Part shown: positions 34,701 to 46,289 of the stretch, piece by piece
Numbering within the stretch: position 1 is the first letter of the stretch
Layout of the letters: the number at the start of each line of letters is the position of its first letter
Assembly: GCA_949710005.1 (NCBI GenBank)
Contig: OX453286.1
Location: 24,102,310 to 24,166,309, forward strand
DNA from: Ricordea florida
Lineage: Eukaryota > Cnidaria > Anthozoa > Corallimorpharia > Ricordeidae
Direction of reading: 5' to 3'
DNA length: 64,000 nucleotides
Translations under genes and position numbers: made by a program
Notes under the pieces: generated by a model
Seen by the model: the letters and a program-made list of their open reading frames with translations, nothing else
What the model was told of the DNA's origin: nothing
Databases searched by the model: none

Positions 34701-34893
34701 GGGTGGAACATACCCTTATGGGATCCCAGCGATACAGTTTTGTTTCGCCACTGTCAAAGCAAGGTCCGTCGTTTTCTTTATAACACTGGCCCGACAGGCA
34801 CTTCTCGCCATCTTGAGTCTCGCTGTATTCTTCTGACAAGCTTTGTTCAAAAAAGACTAAAAATACAGCGATATCTAATAAAACTCTGTGCAT
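28724..34893 (-). CDS. EF-hand prolyl 4-hydroxylase, P4HTM-like, with signal sequence
   Basis: Exons, 5' to 3': 34714-34893, 33352-33433, 32900-33034, 32349-32422, 32169-32230, 31405-31439, 30873-31038, 30675-30732, 29755-29888, 29217-29307, 28724-29002. All phases close, giving 431 aa. Residues about 4-19 form a hydrophobic signal segment. An EF-hand loop lies at 146-157 (DVDKDYEITKEE) with a degenerate second hand after it. The C-terminal 2-oxoglutarate/Fe(II) domain has HxD at H277 and D279 (in HYHAHYD), the distal His at 394 (SLHGGC) and the 2-oxoglutarate Lys at 404, exactly ten residues on. The protein should hydroxylate prolines inside the endoplasmic reticulum. Human P4HTM is about 500 aa and anchored by a membrane span; here the N-terminus is shorter and the hydrophobic segment starts almost at the Met, so it may be cleaved. 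An introns-rich gene with a SINE in intron 9. Confidence 0.93.
29425..29700 (-). repeat. tRNA-derived SINE (in intron 9 of the P4H gene)
   Basis: Minus strand: a box B/T-arm (CCGGGTTCGATTCCCGG), a middle of about 100 bases, an ATTTGATTTGATTTGG run and the tail GTGCTTTACAGAGTCTCC ... CACTCAAATAAAGTTC, ending in an AAT-type run. The tail recurs at 62305-62450, which shows that it is a family with a shared 3' end. Confidence 0.75.
29957..29990. repeat. TTTA microsatellite
   Basis: About eight TTTA units with one TTCA variant, in intron 8 of the P4H gene. Confidence 0.85.
31641..32089. mobile_element. MITE with GAGGCCCCATTAGGG ends, full copy 1
   Basis: Inverted ends GAGGCCCCATTAGGG and CCCTAATGGGGCCTC; flanks share GGTGAT. 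The inside repeats TAGGGATACGGGATATTT units. Further copies are at 42623-43050 and 44526-44613. It lies in intron 5 of the P4H gene. Confidence 0.85.
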
Positions 34894-36082
34894 AGTTAGA
34901 GAAAGCTCCGATCTATTTCTTTTTGACCCCGGAAAGCACTTCCGAAATTTTTTGAAAAAAGCTAGTTGTATCTCAGTATTTTGGGAAACTTCACGGTAAA
35001 GGAACCACAAAATGGAGCAATCGCATTTATTATTAAAGAAATCCAAAAGACTGAGTTTGGTGTTGCTTTGTTCAAGACAGACGCGAATCCATTCTTAGAA
35101 TCTTGATATTAATAAATACAACCAACTTTCTAAGTAAAACCGCGACCTCTCATTCGCTAAGAACGACAGGTTACAAACCGGAAACAGATGACCTTCAACG
35201 TTTCTTAAAGCGTTGCCATTGACAACGTTCATCAACCGCTCTTGCGTTTTGTAAAATCAACACACGCAGCTTGTTAGATTGAATATTTTTTATTATTAGA
35301 TACATTTCCTATAAGATTACGTTTATGCTATGATAATTTAAAAGTCTGAGTGAGAAAAATACTCTACATGTGGTTTGAATTCGTTATGAACAGCGCTCTG
35401 TGACCACCAGTTGCGAGAGCCAATCTCCTGGTACAGGTGTTCTGCGTGTCCACAGTCTTCTACATCGCGTGTTTAAATGCACGTTCTTAGACATTCTCAA
35501 AGCAACGCAAATTCATTTATTCAAGGTTTCAGTGGTTTCTCTCGGAACAAACACTTGTATTTGATTTTGTGGTTTGAAGGTATAGATAAGGAGCGAGAAA
35601 TTTAGATAGGAAGTTGGATAAGGGTGGTTCGAAAGTCAAGAAACATACGAAATGTCTAAGGAACCAATCAGAATTCAATAGAAATATTGTCATCAGCAGA
35701 AAGCGCGGGAAAACGCGTCCTACCTCGACACGATTGGTTTTTATTTTGCCTCGGTTTGGTTTATAAATGGCACGAGATTTTTATCCATCCAATCATCTAC
35801 TGACTTTCTCTGGCTCCCTAGGACTGTTTTGGTCAATAAAATAAAGCTTTATTATTCTAACCGTTTTGTTTCTACAGAACCAATCAGATGAATTTTCCTG
35901 ATCACGTGAATTGTAACTCGATCGTTATAGACAGGTTACTGATGTTTTGATCTTTGAAGAGTCTAAGAAATTAAACCGAGTAAAACGAAAGCGATTTATC
36001 AAGTTTTTTAAATCTACCGCAGTGATGTAAGACCAAAGCAACCAAATGGCTACTTTCGACAGTGAGTTAAAAAACTTCTCTA
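34894..36082. other. Gap between the P4H gene start and the sulfotransferase gene end
   Basis: AT-rich. Contains ACCAATCAGA-type motifs (about 35663 and 35880) that recur in repeats of this window, but no complete element or reading frame can be defined. The P4H promoter must lie at its left end. Confidence 0.45.
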
Positions 36083-39000
36083 TTATCTGCTATTGACTAC
36101 ATGAATCATTCTATAGTGAGAAAGATCAACAACGGCTTTTGAGCTGTCTATTGTTTCTAATTTCTTCTCCATCTTCTCACGGAGAAACTGTGCGTAGGGG
36201 ATTTCATTCGCTATCATTTTCTCGCAAATTTCTGTCAGTTCTTTTGACATGTTCTTTTTTACTGAATAACCTCGAACAAGTCTTCCCGCATAAGGCCTGG
36301 TTAAGAATTCTCCTTCAACTAGACACTTGTCCTTCATCTTCGCTTTCTCCCTGCGAAACTCCTTGAGGTCTTTGTAGAAGTCCGATCCTTGCTTTTTTAT
36401 CTGTTGCCACAGCGTATGGTTAAAGAATTTGTACAATAACACATCCCCAGAGTTCCACTTCAAAATACGATCCTTCATAACATTTGAAATATTGAGCTGT
36501 TTCTGTTTCTGTTGTCTTTCGTTGAGTTTAAAATACAAAATATCCTCCATTTTCCAACAAAACAACCTCTTGAGGAGGACAAGCGATTCGTCAAAATACT
36601 CCATAATCATCACCAAGTCAAATTCTTCATACAAAAAACTAATATACCGCCTTATTGTGCCTTGGTCCATCTGCCCTGATCTATCAAGACCAAGCTCGAA
36701 GAGCATTGGATTTTTAGCTAAGTAAAGCTTACTTGAAGATTTTGTAGATTGCTCGAAGTAAAAACTGGCATTTCTTAAAAATTCTTCCAGCGGATTTGAA
36801 AAGTTACGCACGCCGAAGCGACTTGCAAGTCCAAAAAAGTTGAAAACAGATTCAAAATGACTCGTCGGTTCTCTAAGCATTGTTATATATCTGCTTGATT
36901 CCTTTGGAAACAGCCAATTCATAGGAGCTTTGTTGAATCTGGCGTGGTTGCACAGTATGTTAGGTTCCCTTCCAACACTTGCCACGTACGCTAAACGAAA
37001 ACGCAACGGCCAAAAGAACGAATAGGCCCCTGGTTTCCACGGAATCGCAAACGTCAGATTCTTCATGTCTCCATAGCGATTCAATATATTCGTCATTGTA
37101 CTAGATCCAGTCTTGTGCGTTTTCAGAAACATAACTCGGTCTATGGGTTGACACGGCTGCTTAGTCGGAGGCTCTGCAGTTGTTTTCTTTACATCTTTTC
37201 TAAGCAAACAAAAAGCACAGATCTAGAGTTGGTACTTATTCAAAATAAATCATTAGATAAGGAAAGCAAACTAAGAAGGTTGACGTAAATTATTCGGTCT
37301 TCTTGAAGATCCGGTTTATAAAAACTTATTAATCTATTAAATAGATTTAGGCAAGCCTAAAAGCGGAGCTCCTCACACAGTCCCTCCAAAAATGCTTGAA
37401 AACTTGTAGAAAGAACTCAGCTTTATGCTTATGTCCCTCCAAAAACGCTTGAAAACTTGTAGGAAGAAAATTTTTCCTCCAAATTCGCTATGAATAATCC
37501 GTTTCTTCAGCAAAACATTGTAGACTGCTGTAGACTGCTGGCTGTGTAGCCGCGGCAAGCCGCGAAAAGCGCGCGAAAAACAAAGCCTCGTTTCGGTTTA
37601 AGACCTTCTAAATAACCCGGATGACTATGGCCGCCATGTTGGGGCAACGTCGTCGTCGTCGTCGCTAGTTGGGGCGACGTCGTCGTCGCTAGCCGCACGC
37701 GCCCGCGAGCCATGCCGCTAGCCACGATGACCATGAAAACTCAAACGCATGGTTTTCTCAATTTCTATCCTCGCACGGTAGTTATGGGGCTCCGCTCTGC
37801 GGCTCTTCGAGCCGCTGTGGAGCTCCGCTATTAACTTTGCTCGTTTGTTTTTGTGGGTAGTGCACTGCACAGGGTTAGCTTGCTGCAGTTAGACAGATAC
37901 ACTACTCCAAAGCATCACCGACCACTTAAGCCAAAACTGTTTTAATTAAGGAAGCTAGTGCGGGGAATTGAAAGGCTATTGGTAAAATTTTAAGTAACTG
38001 AGAATTCAATCTATTACGATCTTGTGTTTCATTTATTTATTTATTTTCATTTATTTATTTTAGTCACCCATACTTGTACATTGTGAATAATTATAGTTAC
38101 AAATATTGGAAAAGTGACAAGGAATCCTAAAGAAGCTGCAAGCTTATGCGAGTAGGCTTCCCTGGGCTAAAAATTTAATGACGAAGTGCAAGATGTAAAC
38201 ACAGGGCGAGCAGGCATTCTGCGTTCTAGAACTTAAGAAGGAAATTGTCTTTCAATGAGATAGTTTTTCAGATTTTTTTGAAGTGTTTTGCACTTGTTAC
38301 TATTTCTTAGTTTCGTGAGCAATTTCCATCAATGATTTCTAGCTTTTAATAAAGTTCGAAATAAGACAAAAACGTCCAGTTTACTTGGGCTTAATTTCTT
38401 ATGGACCAAGCGTGAGGTCAAGATGGCTGTATATTGACTACGTCTCGGTACATACATACATACATAGATACATACACACATACATACATACACACACATA
38501 TACATACATACAAACGAACACACATACAAACATACATACAAACATACATACAAACATACATACAAACATACATACATACAAACAAACAAATAAACATACA
38601 AACAAACATACATACATACACACACACACACATACGTACGTTTATTGAAGCTCCCCCTAAAGGGCTTACCAGCCACAATATAAAAACAACAACTATAAAT
38701 AAATTACTTACAACAATATTAACGTAGACTTAAAATGAAATATGCTAAATATAGCTAAAAATTGGTGTACAAGTATAATTCAAACCTTAAGAATTCTTAA
38801 ATAATTTCATTAAATTATTTTTAAAATTAATTAACGAGGTAGCATTTCTAGCATTGTTCGGTAAGAATCAGTAACAAGGTGGATAAACAAAGTTAATGGT
38901 GCAGGCTTCTTATAAGCAGATGCATTTTCAATTATTCAAATATTTCAGAGTTTAAAATCGAGTTGAGATTGAGATTAATTAAATATTCAACTTTGAACAC

Positions 39001-42000
39001 ATTCTCGATAAATTCAACAACGAAGAAAAAAAACACAAACACTGAACCAAGGCGCGCGTGGTGTTTTATCATATGCTTTATTCGTTGTTCAGTAACCTTT
39101 CTATTTTTTTCTTTATTCACGTTTCCATGATCGCTTGTACCAAGATTGACAAAATGTGTAGATCTGGTCTCTCTTATTCGTTAACTGTTGATTATTTTTT
39201 TATCCCCTACAGAGCCGCGTTCAAATAAAACACAAACCTGAGTTTGTCAACATCTTTATGAAAATTGCCCCGCAGATCGGACTCAAATTTTCGTTCACAC
39301 CATGTACAGTCGAACCTCTCTATGTAGAGCTCGGTTATCTCGAACTCCTCGCTTTCTCGAACCCAAACTCATTTCCCTTGGATTGTTTCTTCAGTCTTTA
39401 ACCATCGGTTATCTCAAACTCCCGCTATCACAAACTATTTTTCATTTCCCTTGAGAGTTCGAGACAGCGAGGACTGTTGTTGGAATCGTTCAACCTGTCA
39501 GGGAAACCACGCTGTGCGACTTGCTCCATTAAAGGTTTGGATAGCTAAATTAAAGGCAACCATTAAAGGTTTAGATAGTTAGTAGATACCACTTCAAAGG
39601 TATTTCTCACTTAATATTGAGGCCAATAAAGAACTGAAGTTTGTTTTAAACTTTTTGTAAGCGCAATCGAAAAAGCTGACTTTAACGTAAACGTAAAGGG
39701 TGTTGACTATTGAAAGCAAGTACGCTTTTCATTTTCAGCGATTAATTAATTTTAAATAATCATAGCTTTTGTGGTCTAGGTAAGTAATTGTTGAAAGGAT
39801 TAATGAAAGATGTCTTTCTATTGAGGACGAAGCGCCTGTCTCGGTAATGGTTTTAAGTACAAGAAAGGGAATAAATGTTAGACCCTAGTATGGAGTGGTT
39901 ATGTACGAAACAGGAAGATTCTTAACAAAGCGAGCGAGCATCTTGAAAGCAACTGAAGTTCTAATAAGAAAGGCAGTTTGCATAAAAACAACCCTGACTA
40001 CGACACTAATAAATTCTAAACTTTCGTTAAAGCGACAAAAAGTCAAGATTTCGTAGGGCAAACAATTAAAGTTACACGAAAAAGTAGCTTTTTAGCCAGC
40101 TTTTAGGTAAGGATTTAAAAACGAAATGCAAACAAGATTGAAAAATTATACTCTTCATGGCTTAGGAGACAGCTGGCGATTACGAACAGTCACCGAATGG
40201 AAGTACTGGGCTATAATCTATTTCATATTGTTACCTGATACTTACTGTAAACCACAATGGACGGTCACTTTATCCTCGTTAAATCGTAGTATTACGCCAA
40301 ATATTGCCAGAATGCAGATAAAATACGCCAAGTTGTAGCGGCGAAAGACCATTGTGTTCAACACTGACTTTGTGGTCCCGATAAAGTAATGCATATATCA
40401 TATTGCCTAGTTATCACACTCGGATAAATTAAAATATTAAACCAGCCACCTTAATATAAAAAATTGTCATAACGCAACTTATCTAAACATTACTTCGACG
40501 CATATGTCTTTGTGGTGTCATTTTTTTTTTTTCGGTAGTCCTAATTCGACAAACGCGAGCACCCATTTTTGATAGGCAACTGCACTTCAGAAAATTTATA
40601 AGTTTATAAAAGCAAAAACGAAGTAGAACAATAACAAGAATAAACAGATGACAATGGATGACTGTTAACAAGCATGAATTGCCACTTTAAACATCCACTT
40701 AATTCTTTCAGTAATCAAATGCAAGGCTCATCGACGAACCACAAAATGGCAGCGTAATTGAATGTCCAATTGAAAAACAGGCTCTTATAAGCGAAGTTGT
40801 ACCAATCGTAGGCCAATCTATTTCCGGACTGACCAACTGGCCCGGGGGGAGGGGGATACTGCCATATGTGGGCTATATAGGTGTAAATGCTACTGATATT
40901 TTCCAGGCGTTAACCCCCGGGTGTCCTAGCTGATTAGGTAGCGTCGCATTTTGCGGTTTTTTGTTTTTCTGTGCTTGGTTGTGCCGCACGGACGTCGTTT
41001 CGTTGTCCCTTTTATCCATTAAGTTTAAGTTTCGTAAAGTCACGGCGTCGCGGGAACGATATTTAAGTTAAGTTCCTTTAATCCTCTTCTTTGCTTCACG
41101 CATCATTTTCGATTATTGTCAGTGATTTCCCTGTACCCCTTTTGGTATTGCTCATACACGCCACCTGTTATTGTGTATGTTCGTTTAGTAATTCGATTTT
41201 ATATATTGATGTTGTTCGTAGTTTACGACTTGAATTGGCGATTAAAGTGTTGTTGCAGTCATTCGGTCTGTAAGGTATGCCTGCCTCGTTGAAGTCTACT
41301 GATTAGGCTCGATTCCGCTCGACATTCGAATCGGTCTTGCTAAATCGCCGCCTACAGCTACAATAGGTATGTGCCGCTGTGAAGGGTATGGTTTTTAAGC
41401 AGTTTACTCTAGCATAGGGTATATAAATCACAGCGTTTGAGTCTAGAATAGGGTATCATTTTTCACGAAACTGATCAGTTGGTTGAAGATTTTAATCTTC
41501 AAAAAAACAAAAAAACTGAACGAGTATAAAGGGAGAAACGATTGTGGTATAAGGCTTTGTTTTGGTTAGACTGTGCTAGTGACCTCAGTTTCCGGAAAAC
41601 AGCTACGCTAGGATAGGAGTGATTTATAGGGGGGGGGGGGTTCCTCTAGTATAGGGTAGCAAAATTCAGCTGAACCAGCTCTGGTATAGGCTAAGGGTTC
41701 CAGGGCTCCACAGGCACATCACCACCCAGAAATTCCTAAAGTACCCCCCCCCCCCCCCACCACCGGGGCCAACTGGACCAGTTTGTATTACAGTCGACTC
41801 CCGGTAACTCGAGCCTTCAAGGGAAATTGAAAAAGGTTCGAGTTATCGGGAGTTCGAGTTATCGAGAGTCGACTGTGACAACTGGCCTGCATGAAAACAA
41901 AGTGCCCCCGGTTGCTTTGGATCGTCTGCGAGTTCGAAATGCACAGGAAATTTTCGCGGTCGCAAACAGTGCGGCCACAAGGAACTGATTCCCGTCTCTA

Positions 42001-43697
42001 TTGGATGGAATGAACACGTTCAATCAGTCTGAATAAATGGACAGCTCCTCTCTGCTCAGAGGCGATTAGACTCGATTCCGTTGTAATGGACTTTATGTCG
42101 ATGAGGATCCTAAATCTTTCTCTGCTGCAAGTCTTCACAAGCGTATAATACCAACAGTAACAACATAACAGTGATTGACCGGGGACATAACAAAAATAGG
42201 GACGAACGGAACTTCCCATTCGTGCTTTCTTCGGGATTTCGTCTTCGAGCTCCTCTATGAACTAGAGTAATATTGAAACACCCTCGACGGAGATCATCTG
42301 TTACACCTAACTTCACACTGACACTACTAGCTAATTTCCAGCCGTCCCTCGTTTCAGTTCGCCGCTGAAGATAAAGGAGAACTTGAATCTTAGTCAGTTT
42401 TGTGAGCGAAAAGATTCTAGACAGTCGATTTGACCATGTGGCCTTCTGTCTTAAGAAAACATGGAGCTGAACAGATAGCTCTTCTCTTCTAAGCCGTACC
42501 AAGCGTTTTGAAGAAGAAAAAGGGATGTGCATGGCATGTACAGCAAATAAAGTGACAGCCAGATGCATTCACGGTTATTTCAAAAGTAATCTACTTCTAT
42601 TCCTATTTTCTAAAGCATTTTTGAGGCCCCATTAGGGGGGTCTGAATATCCCGTATACTGATGACGTCACTGCATGTGATAAGTCCGATTACCAAATAGT
42701 GTATAACACATTTTCCGGTGCGGTTTCATACTTTAAAATAGAAATCGAGTGCAAATAGGGTTTGAATGATGATTACAATGTTTTTTTCTTGGGGAAATGC
42801 ATTAATTCGCATTTTCAAGTACTTTTTTTCTTTTCGCGTCTTTCATATTGATCAATTAACCTGTTTTATTCTGTCAAAAAAGAAAAAAATTGACGTTCGA
42901 TATCCCACTATCTCTTTTCTAAATATCCCGTATCCCTATAATTTTTTTCGCAAATATCCCGTATCCCTAAACATTTTCCCCGAAATATCCCGTATCCCTA
43001 TAATTTTTTTCGCAAATATCCCGTATCCCTAAAACCCCTAATGGGGCCTCATTTGTTATTAAAAACAAGCAATCCTAATAAATTTATAAACTGTCACTTA
43101 CTTCCGCCGGATAAACGAAGGAAGACGAATTCTCCGGTGCTTGAAGGGTGTCATGGAAGGTTCGGTGATTTCGCTACAGAACATAAATACGCGAGACAAA
43201 GAGTTATTTTAAAATAAGGCCGAAATATGACGGAAAATTAATTGAATCTCTTTAAATCAAACTAGCGCGTGTTCTTTGACTCTTAAAAATAATAATTGAT
43301 CAGTTTGTGTGATACACGCTGAAGACCGTCATATTGAAGCCGTTTGCTGAACGAGCGTATCTGAATGTTTTTATTACCATTGCTAGAGAAAGTGCTGAAT
43401 CAACTCAATCTATCTTACTTATTTCGGGTCAAAATCGACAGAAACCAAATATTCTCCCAGTAATGCCGCCTAATTGCTTCAATTCATGTTTTGTAATCAT
43501 TGAAAAGGGCTTCACGGAGAAGAGAAATACAGAAGGTCACGCAGACTACAATAAATGAATTGATTTAGTACAATAAAAGCTCACACTTACCGTTTAGGTC
43601 GCATAACCAAGCTGTTATCTTCAATAACAACAAGAACGATTATCAGGGCAACAACCAACAGAAATAAGGCCGAAACGTACCGACGGCAGGAATCCAT
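36083..43697 (-). CDS. Galactose-3-O-sulfotransferase (GAL3ST/cerebroside sulfotransferase-like)
   Basis: Exons, 5' to 3': 43591-43697, 43102-43173, 36083-37199; phases agree and give 431 aa. Residues about 9-24 are a single hydrophobic anchor after a short Arg-containing N-terminus, so this is a type II Golgi membrane protein. The PAPS 5'-phosphosulfate loop is FLKTHKTGSST (84-94). The 3'-phosphate segment is YITMLREPTSHFESVF (164-179). Both are standard in the Gal-3-O-sulfotransferase family, which moves sulfate from PAPS to the 3-OH of galactose on glycolipids or glycans. The human members are about 400-490 aa. Which paralogue it matches cannot be told by eye, and invertebrates have expanded this family. 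Intron 2 is 5.9 kb and holds a microsatellite, one arm of a large inverted repeat and a MITE; the other arm lies upstream of exon 1. Confidence 0.92.
37372..37480 (+). repeat. Short tandem duplication in sulfotransferase intron 2
   Basis: GTCCCTCCAAAAATGCTTGAAAACTTGTAG at 37381 recurs with one change at 37434, about 53 bases apart. Each sequence is given here only by its first 30 bases in two parts: GTCCCTCCAAAAATGC and TTGAAAACTTGTAG. Confidence 0.8.
37530..37830. repeat. GC-rich repeat segment with CGTCGTCGT run
   Basis: Contains two blocks of GTTGGGGC(A/G)ACGTCGTCGTCG, then GGGGCTCCGCTCTGCGGCTC with a palindromic GAGCCGC. Base composition differs sharply from the surrounding intron, which suggests an inserted repeat. 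Confidence 0.5.
38448..38642. repeat. CATA/CAAA microsatellite
   Basis: About 195 bases of CATA with ACAA and CACA variants, in sulfotransferase intron 2. All long frames here (YIHT or VCMY repeats) are artefacts. Confidence 0.95.
39307..39478. mobile_element. Pogo/Tigger-like MITE remnant
   Basis: Starts ACAGTCGAACCTCTCTATG and has TTATCTCGAACTC segments, with an inverted counterpart near GAGTTCGAGACAGCGAGGACTGT. CAGTCGA ends with TCGAAC subterminal repeats are typical of pogo-type elements. Confidence 0.55.
41050..42670 (+). repeat. Left arm of a 1.6-kb inverted repeat
   Basis: Reverse complement of 44526-46153 over almost its whole length with few differences (for example one substitution and small indels near 41620 and 41750). 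Outer edge is GCGGGAACGATATTTAAG. It contains the fragments also seen at 1-60, a small pogo-like hairpin (41794-41878) and, at its inner edge, the first bases of a GAGGCCCC MITE. It lies in intron 2 of the sulfotransferase gene. Confidence 0.9.
41794..41878. mobile_element. Small CAGTCGACTCCCG hairpin element
   Basis: CAGTCGACTCCCGGTAACTC and its complement GAGTTATCGAGAGTCGACTG bracket about 40 bases. The same element is at 45367-45452 in the other arm. Confidence 0.75.
42623..43050. mobile_element. MITE with GAGGCCCCATTAGGG ends, copy 2
   Basis: Same family as 31641-32089, in inverted orientation, with an internal deletion after TGAATATCCCGTA. Its left edge forms the inner end of the large inverted repeat. 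It ends about 50 bases before sulfotransferase exon 2. Confidence 0.85.
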
Positions 43698-43859
43698 AAC
43701 AGGGCGAAATTTCGCAGCTGTCGAACACTGAACAAGAAACGATTTGTTTTCAATTACAGCGGTATCAAATGTCAGGTACAATTCATATTTGTGATTGGGT
43801 ATGGGTGGTACGGGGCGCCGATTGTAAAATAATTTATTTACCTTAACATTCTCAATTTT

Positions 43860-44150
43860 TTCATTATTTAATAAATAAAGTTTTAGGATATGATACCATA
43901 CATCATGGCTTTATTATTTGATAGAATAAATCCTGATTTCAAATCAGTCGTTTATTATTTGATATAATAAATCCTGATTTAAAATCAGTCGTTTATTATG
44001 TGATGTAATAAATCCTGATTTCAAATCATGTGTTCATAATTTGATATAATAAATCCTGGTTTCATATCATGCGTCTATGATTTGAAATCACGACTTCATG
44101 ATTTGATATCAGTGAAATCATGATTTAACTTAATAAGTATGATTTAACTT
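43860..44150. repeat. About 41-bp tandem repeat upstream of the sulfotransferase
   Basis: Units hold AATAAATCCTGATTTCAAAT followed by CATGCGT or CAGTCGTTTATTATTTG; about five to six diverged copies. Each unit is itself partly palindromic (TGATTTCAAATCA). It lies 160-450 bases upstream of the sulfotransferase start codon and could affect its promoter. Confidence 0.75.
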
Positions 44151-44222
44151 AATACATAACCCATGTGAGCGAGTTACTTGTGACACGTCACATAAGCATC
44201 TATTGCGCGGGAAAACACGATC

Positions 44223-44397
44223 ATGTCGGACGAACTTTCAAGGTCAATTACTTCTGCCGTATCCCAAGCAGTTCAAGGGGCGGTCGATGAGGCTCTGTCA
44301 CGTCTTCCAAGTCAGAGAGTCACTTCAACCAGTTCAAGCTCCACCTCAAGCTCGACCTTGATCTCCACATCGAGCTCAAATTCAAATTTTCAAGAGG
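44223..44397 (+). CDS. Possible first exon of an unknown protein
   Basis: ATG at 44223 (context ATCATGT) opens a 58-residue Ser-rich segment (MSDELSRSITSAVSQAVQG...) ending GAG/GTACGT, a good splice donor. No later exon was found; the inverted-repeat arm starts about 130 bases on. It lies head-to-head with the sulfotransferase gene, 526 bases apart. It may be the remains of a transposon gene. No domain is recognised. Confidence 0.3.
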
Positions 44398-44525
44398 TAC
44401 GTACAAGTGCTGGCCGGCCAACAGTCATTGTGTTCGTCTTGAATCGAGTGTTTTATTTAATACTGAATATTTGACCATTTTTCCATTTTCCTGTCTTACT
44501 TTAGTGTTCGATGATGATTCCATCA

Positions 44526-45764
44526 GACGTCATCAGTATTAACTTGAATTATAGGGATACAAACTACAGGAATTAATGGGATACGGGATATTCAGACCCC
44601 CCTAATGGGGCCTCAAAAATGCTTTAGAAAATAGGAATAGAAGTAGATTTGAAATGACCGTGAATGCATCTGGCTGTCACTTTATTTGCTGTACATGCCA
44701 TGCACATCCCTTTTTCTTCTTCAAAACGCTTGGTACGGCTTAGAAGAGAAGAGCTATCTGTTCAGCTCCATGTCCTCTCAAGACAGAAGGCCACATGGTC
44801 AAATCGACTGTCTAGAATCTTTTCGCTCACAAAACTGACTAAGATTCAAGTTCTCCTTTATCTTCAGCGGCGAACTGAAACGAGGGACGGCTGGAAATTA
44901 GCTAGTAGTGTCAGTGTGAAGTTAGGTGTAACAGATGATCTCCGTCGAGGGTGTTTCAATATTACTCTAGTTCATAGAGGAGCTCGAAGACGAAATCCCG
45001 AAGAAAGCACGAATGGGAAGTTCCGTTCGTCCCTATTTTTGTTATGTCCCCGGTCAATCACTGTTATGTTGTTACTGTTGGTATTATACGCTTGTGAAGA
45101 CTTGCAGCAGAGAAAGATTTAGGATCCTCATCGACATAAAGTCCATTACAACGGAATCGAGTCTAATCGCCTCTGAGCAGAGAGGAGCTGTCCATTTATT
45201 CAGACTGATTGAACGTGTTCATTCCATCCAATAGAGACGGGAATCAGTTCCTTGTGGCCGCACTGTTTGCGACCGCGAAAATTTCCTGTGCATTTCGAAC
45301 TCGCAGACGATCCAAAGCAACCGGGGGCACTTTGTTTTCATGCAGGCCAGTTGTCACTAAAAATGGCAGTCGACTCCCGATAACTCGAACTCCCGATAAC
45401 TCGAGCCTTTTTCAATTTCTCTTGAAGGCTCGAGTTACCGGGAGTCGACTGTAATACAAACTGGTCCCGTTGGCCCCGGTGGGGGGGGGGTACTCTAGGA
45501 ATTTCTGGGTGGGGATGTGCCTGTGGAGCCCTGGAACCCTTAGCCTATACCAGAGCTGGTTCAGCTACCCTATACTAGAGGAACCCCGCCCCCCCATAAA
45601 TCACTCCTATCCTAGCGTAGCTGTTTTCCACTGAGAAACTGAGGTCACTAGCACAGTCTAACCAAAACAAAGCCTTATACCACAATCGTTTCTCCCTTTA
45701 TTTATACTTGTTCAGTTTTTTTTTTAATCTTCAACCAACTGATCAGTTTCGTGAAAAATGATAC

Positions 45765-45815
<51 letters not shown>

Positions 45816-46153
45816 TGCTTGAAAACCATACCCTTCACAGCGGCACATACCTATTGTAGCTGTAGGCGGCGATTCGAATATCGAGCGGAATCGAGCCTAA
45901 CCAGTAGACGTCAGCGAGGCAGGCATACCTTACAGACCGAATGACTGCAACAACACTTTAATCGCCAATTCAAGTCGTAAACTTCGAACAACATCAATAT
46001 ATAAAATCGAATTACTAAACGAACATACACAATAACAGGTGGCGTGTATGAGCAATACCAAAAGGGGTACAGGGAAATCACTGACAATAATCGAAAATGA
46101 TGCGTAATGCAAAGAAGAGGATTAAAGGAACTTAACTTAAATATCGTTCCCGC
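44526..46153 (-). repeat. Right arm of the 1.6-kb inverted repeat
   Basis: Reverse complement of 41050-42670. The inner end holds about 90 bases of the GAGGCCCC MITE at the same position as in the left arm, so the MITE was present before the arm was copied. The spacer between the arms is about 1.86 kb. Confidence 0.9.
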
Positions 46154-46289
46154 AAAAAAGTTTAAGAGAAAAATCCATAGTACAATTATGGATATCATCG
46201 CTGCTGAGGATAATTACATAGATTCGGCATCTCTTGTTCAAAAAACACGCGGTTTATGACATGTCTTCCTGTCTTAATTGCTCCTTATG

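Noticed and set aside
38329-38727. Long VCMY/YIHT-repeat frames on both strands
   Set aside because: They are translations of the CATA microsatellite.
42110-45122. Twin 152-residue frames on the two inverted-repeat arms (42110-42568 and 44664-45122)
   Set aside because: They are the same sequence in both arms, overlap other open frames and show no known domain. Conservation between the arms is explained by DNA identity and does not need coding selection.
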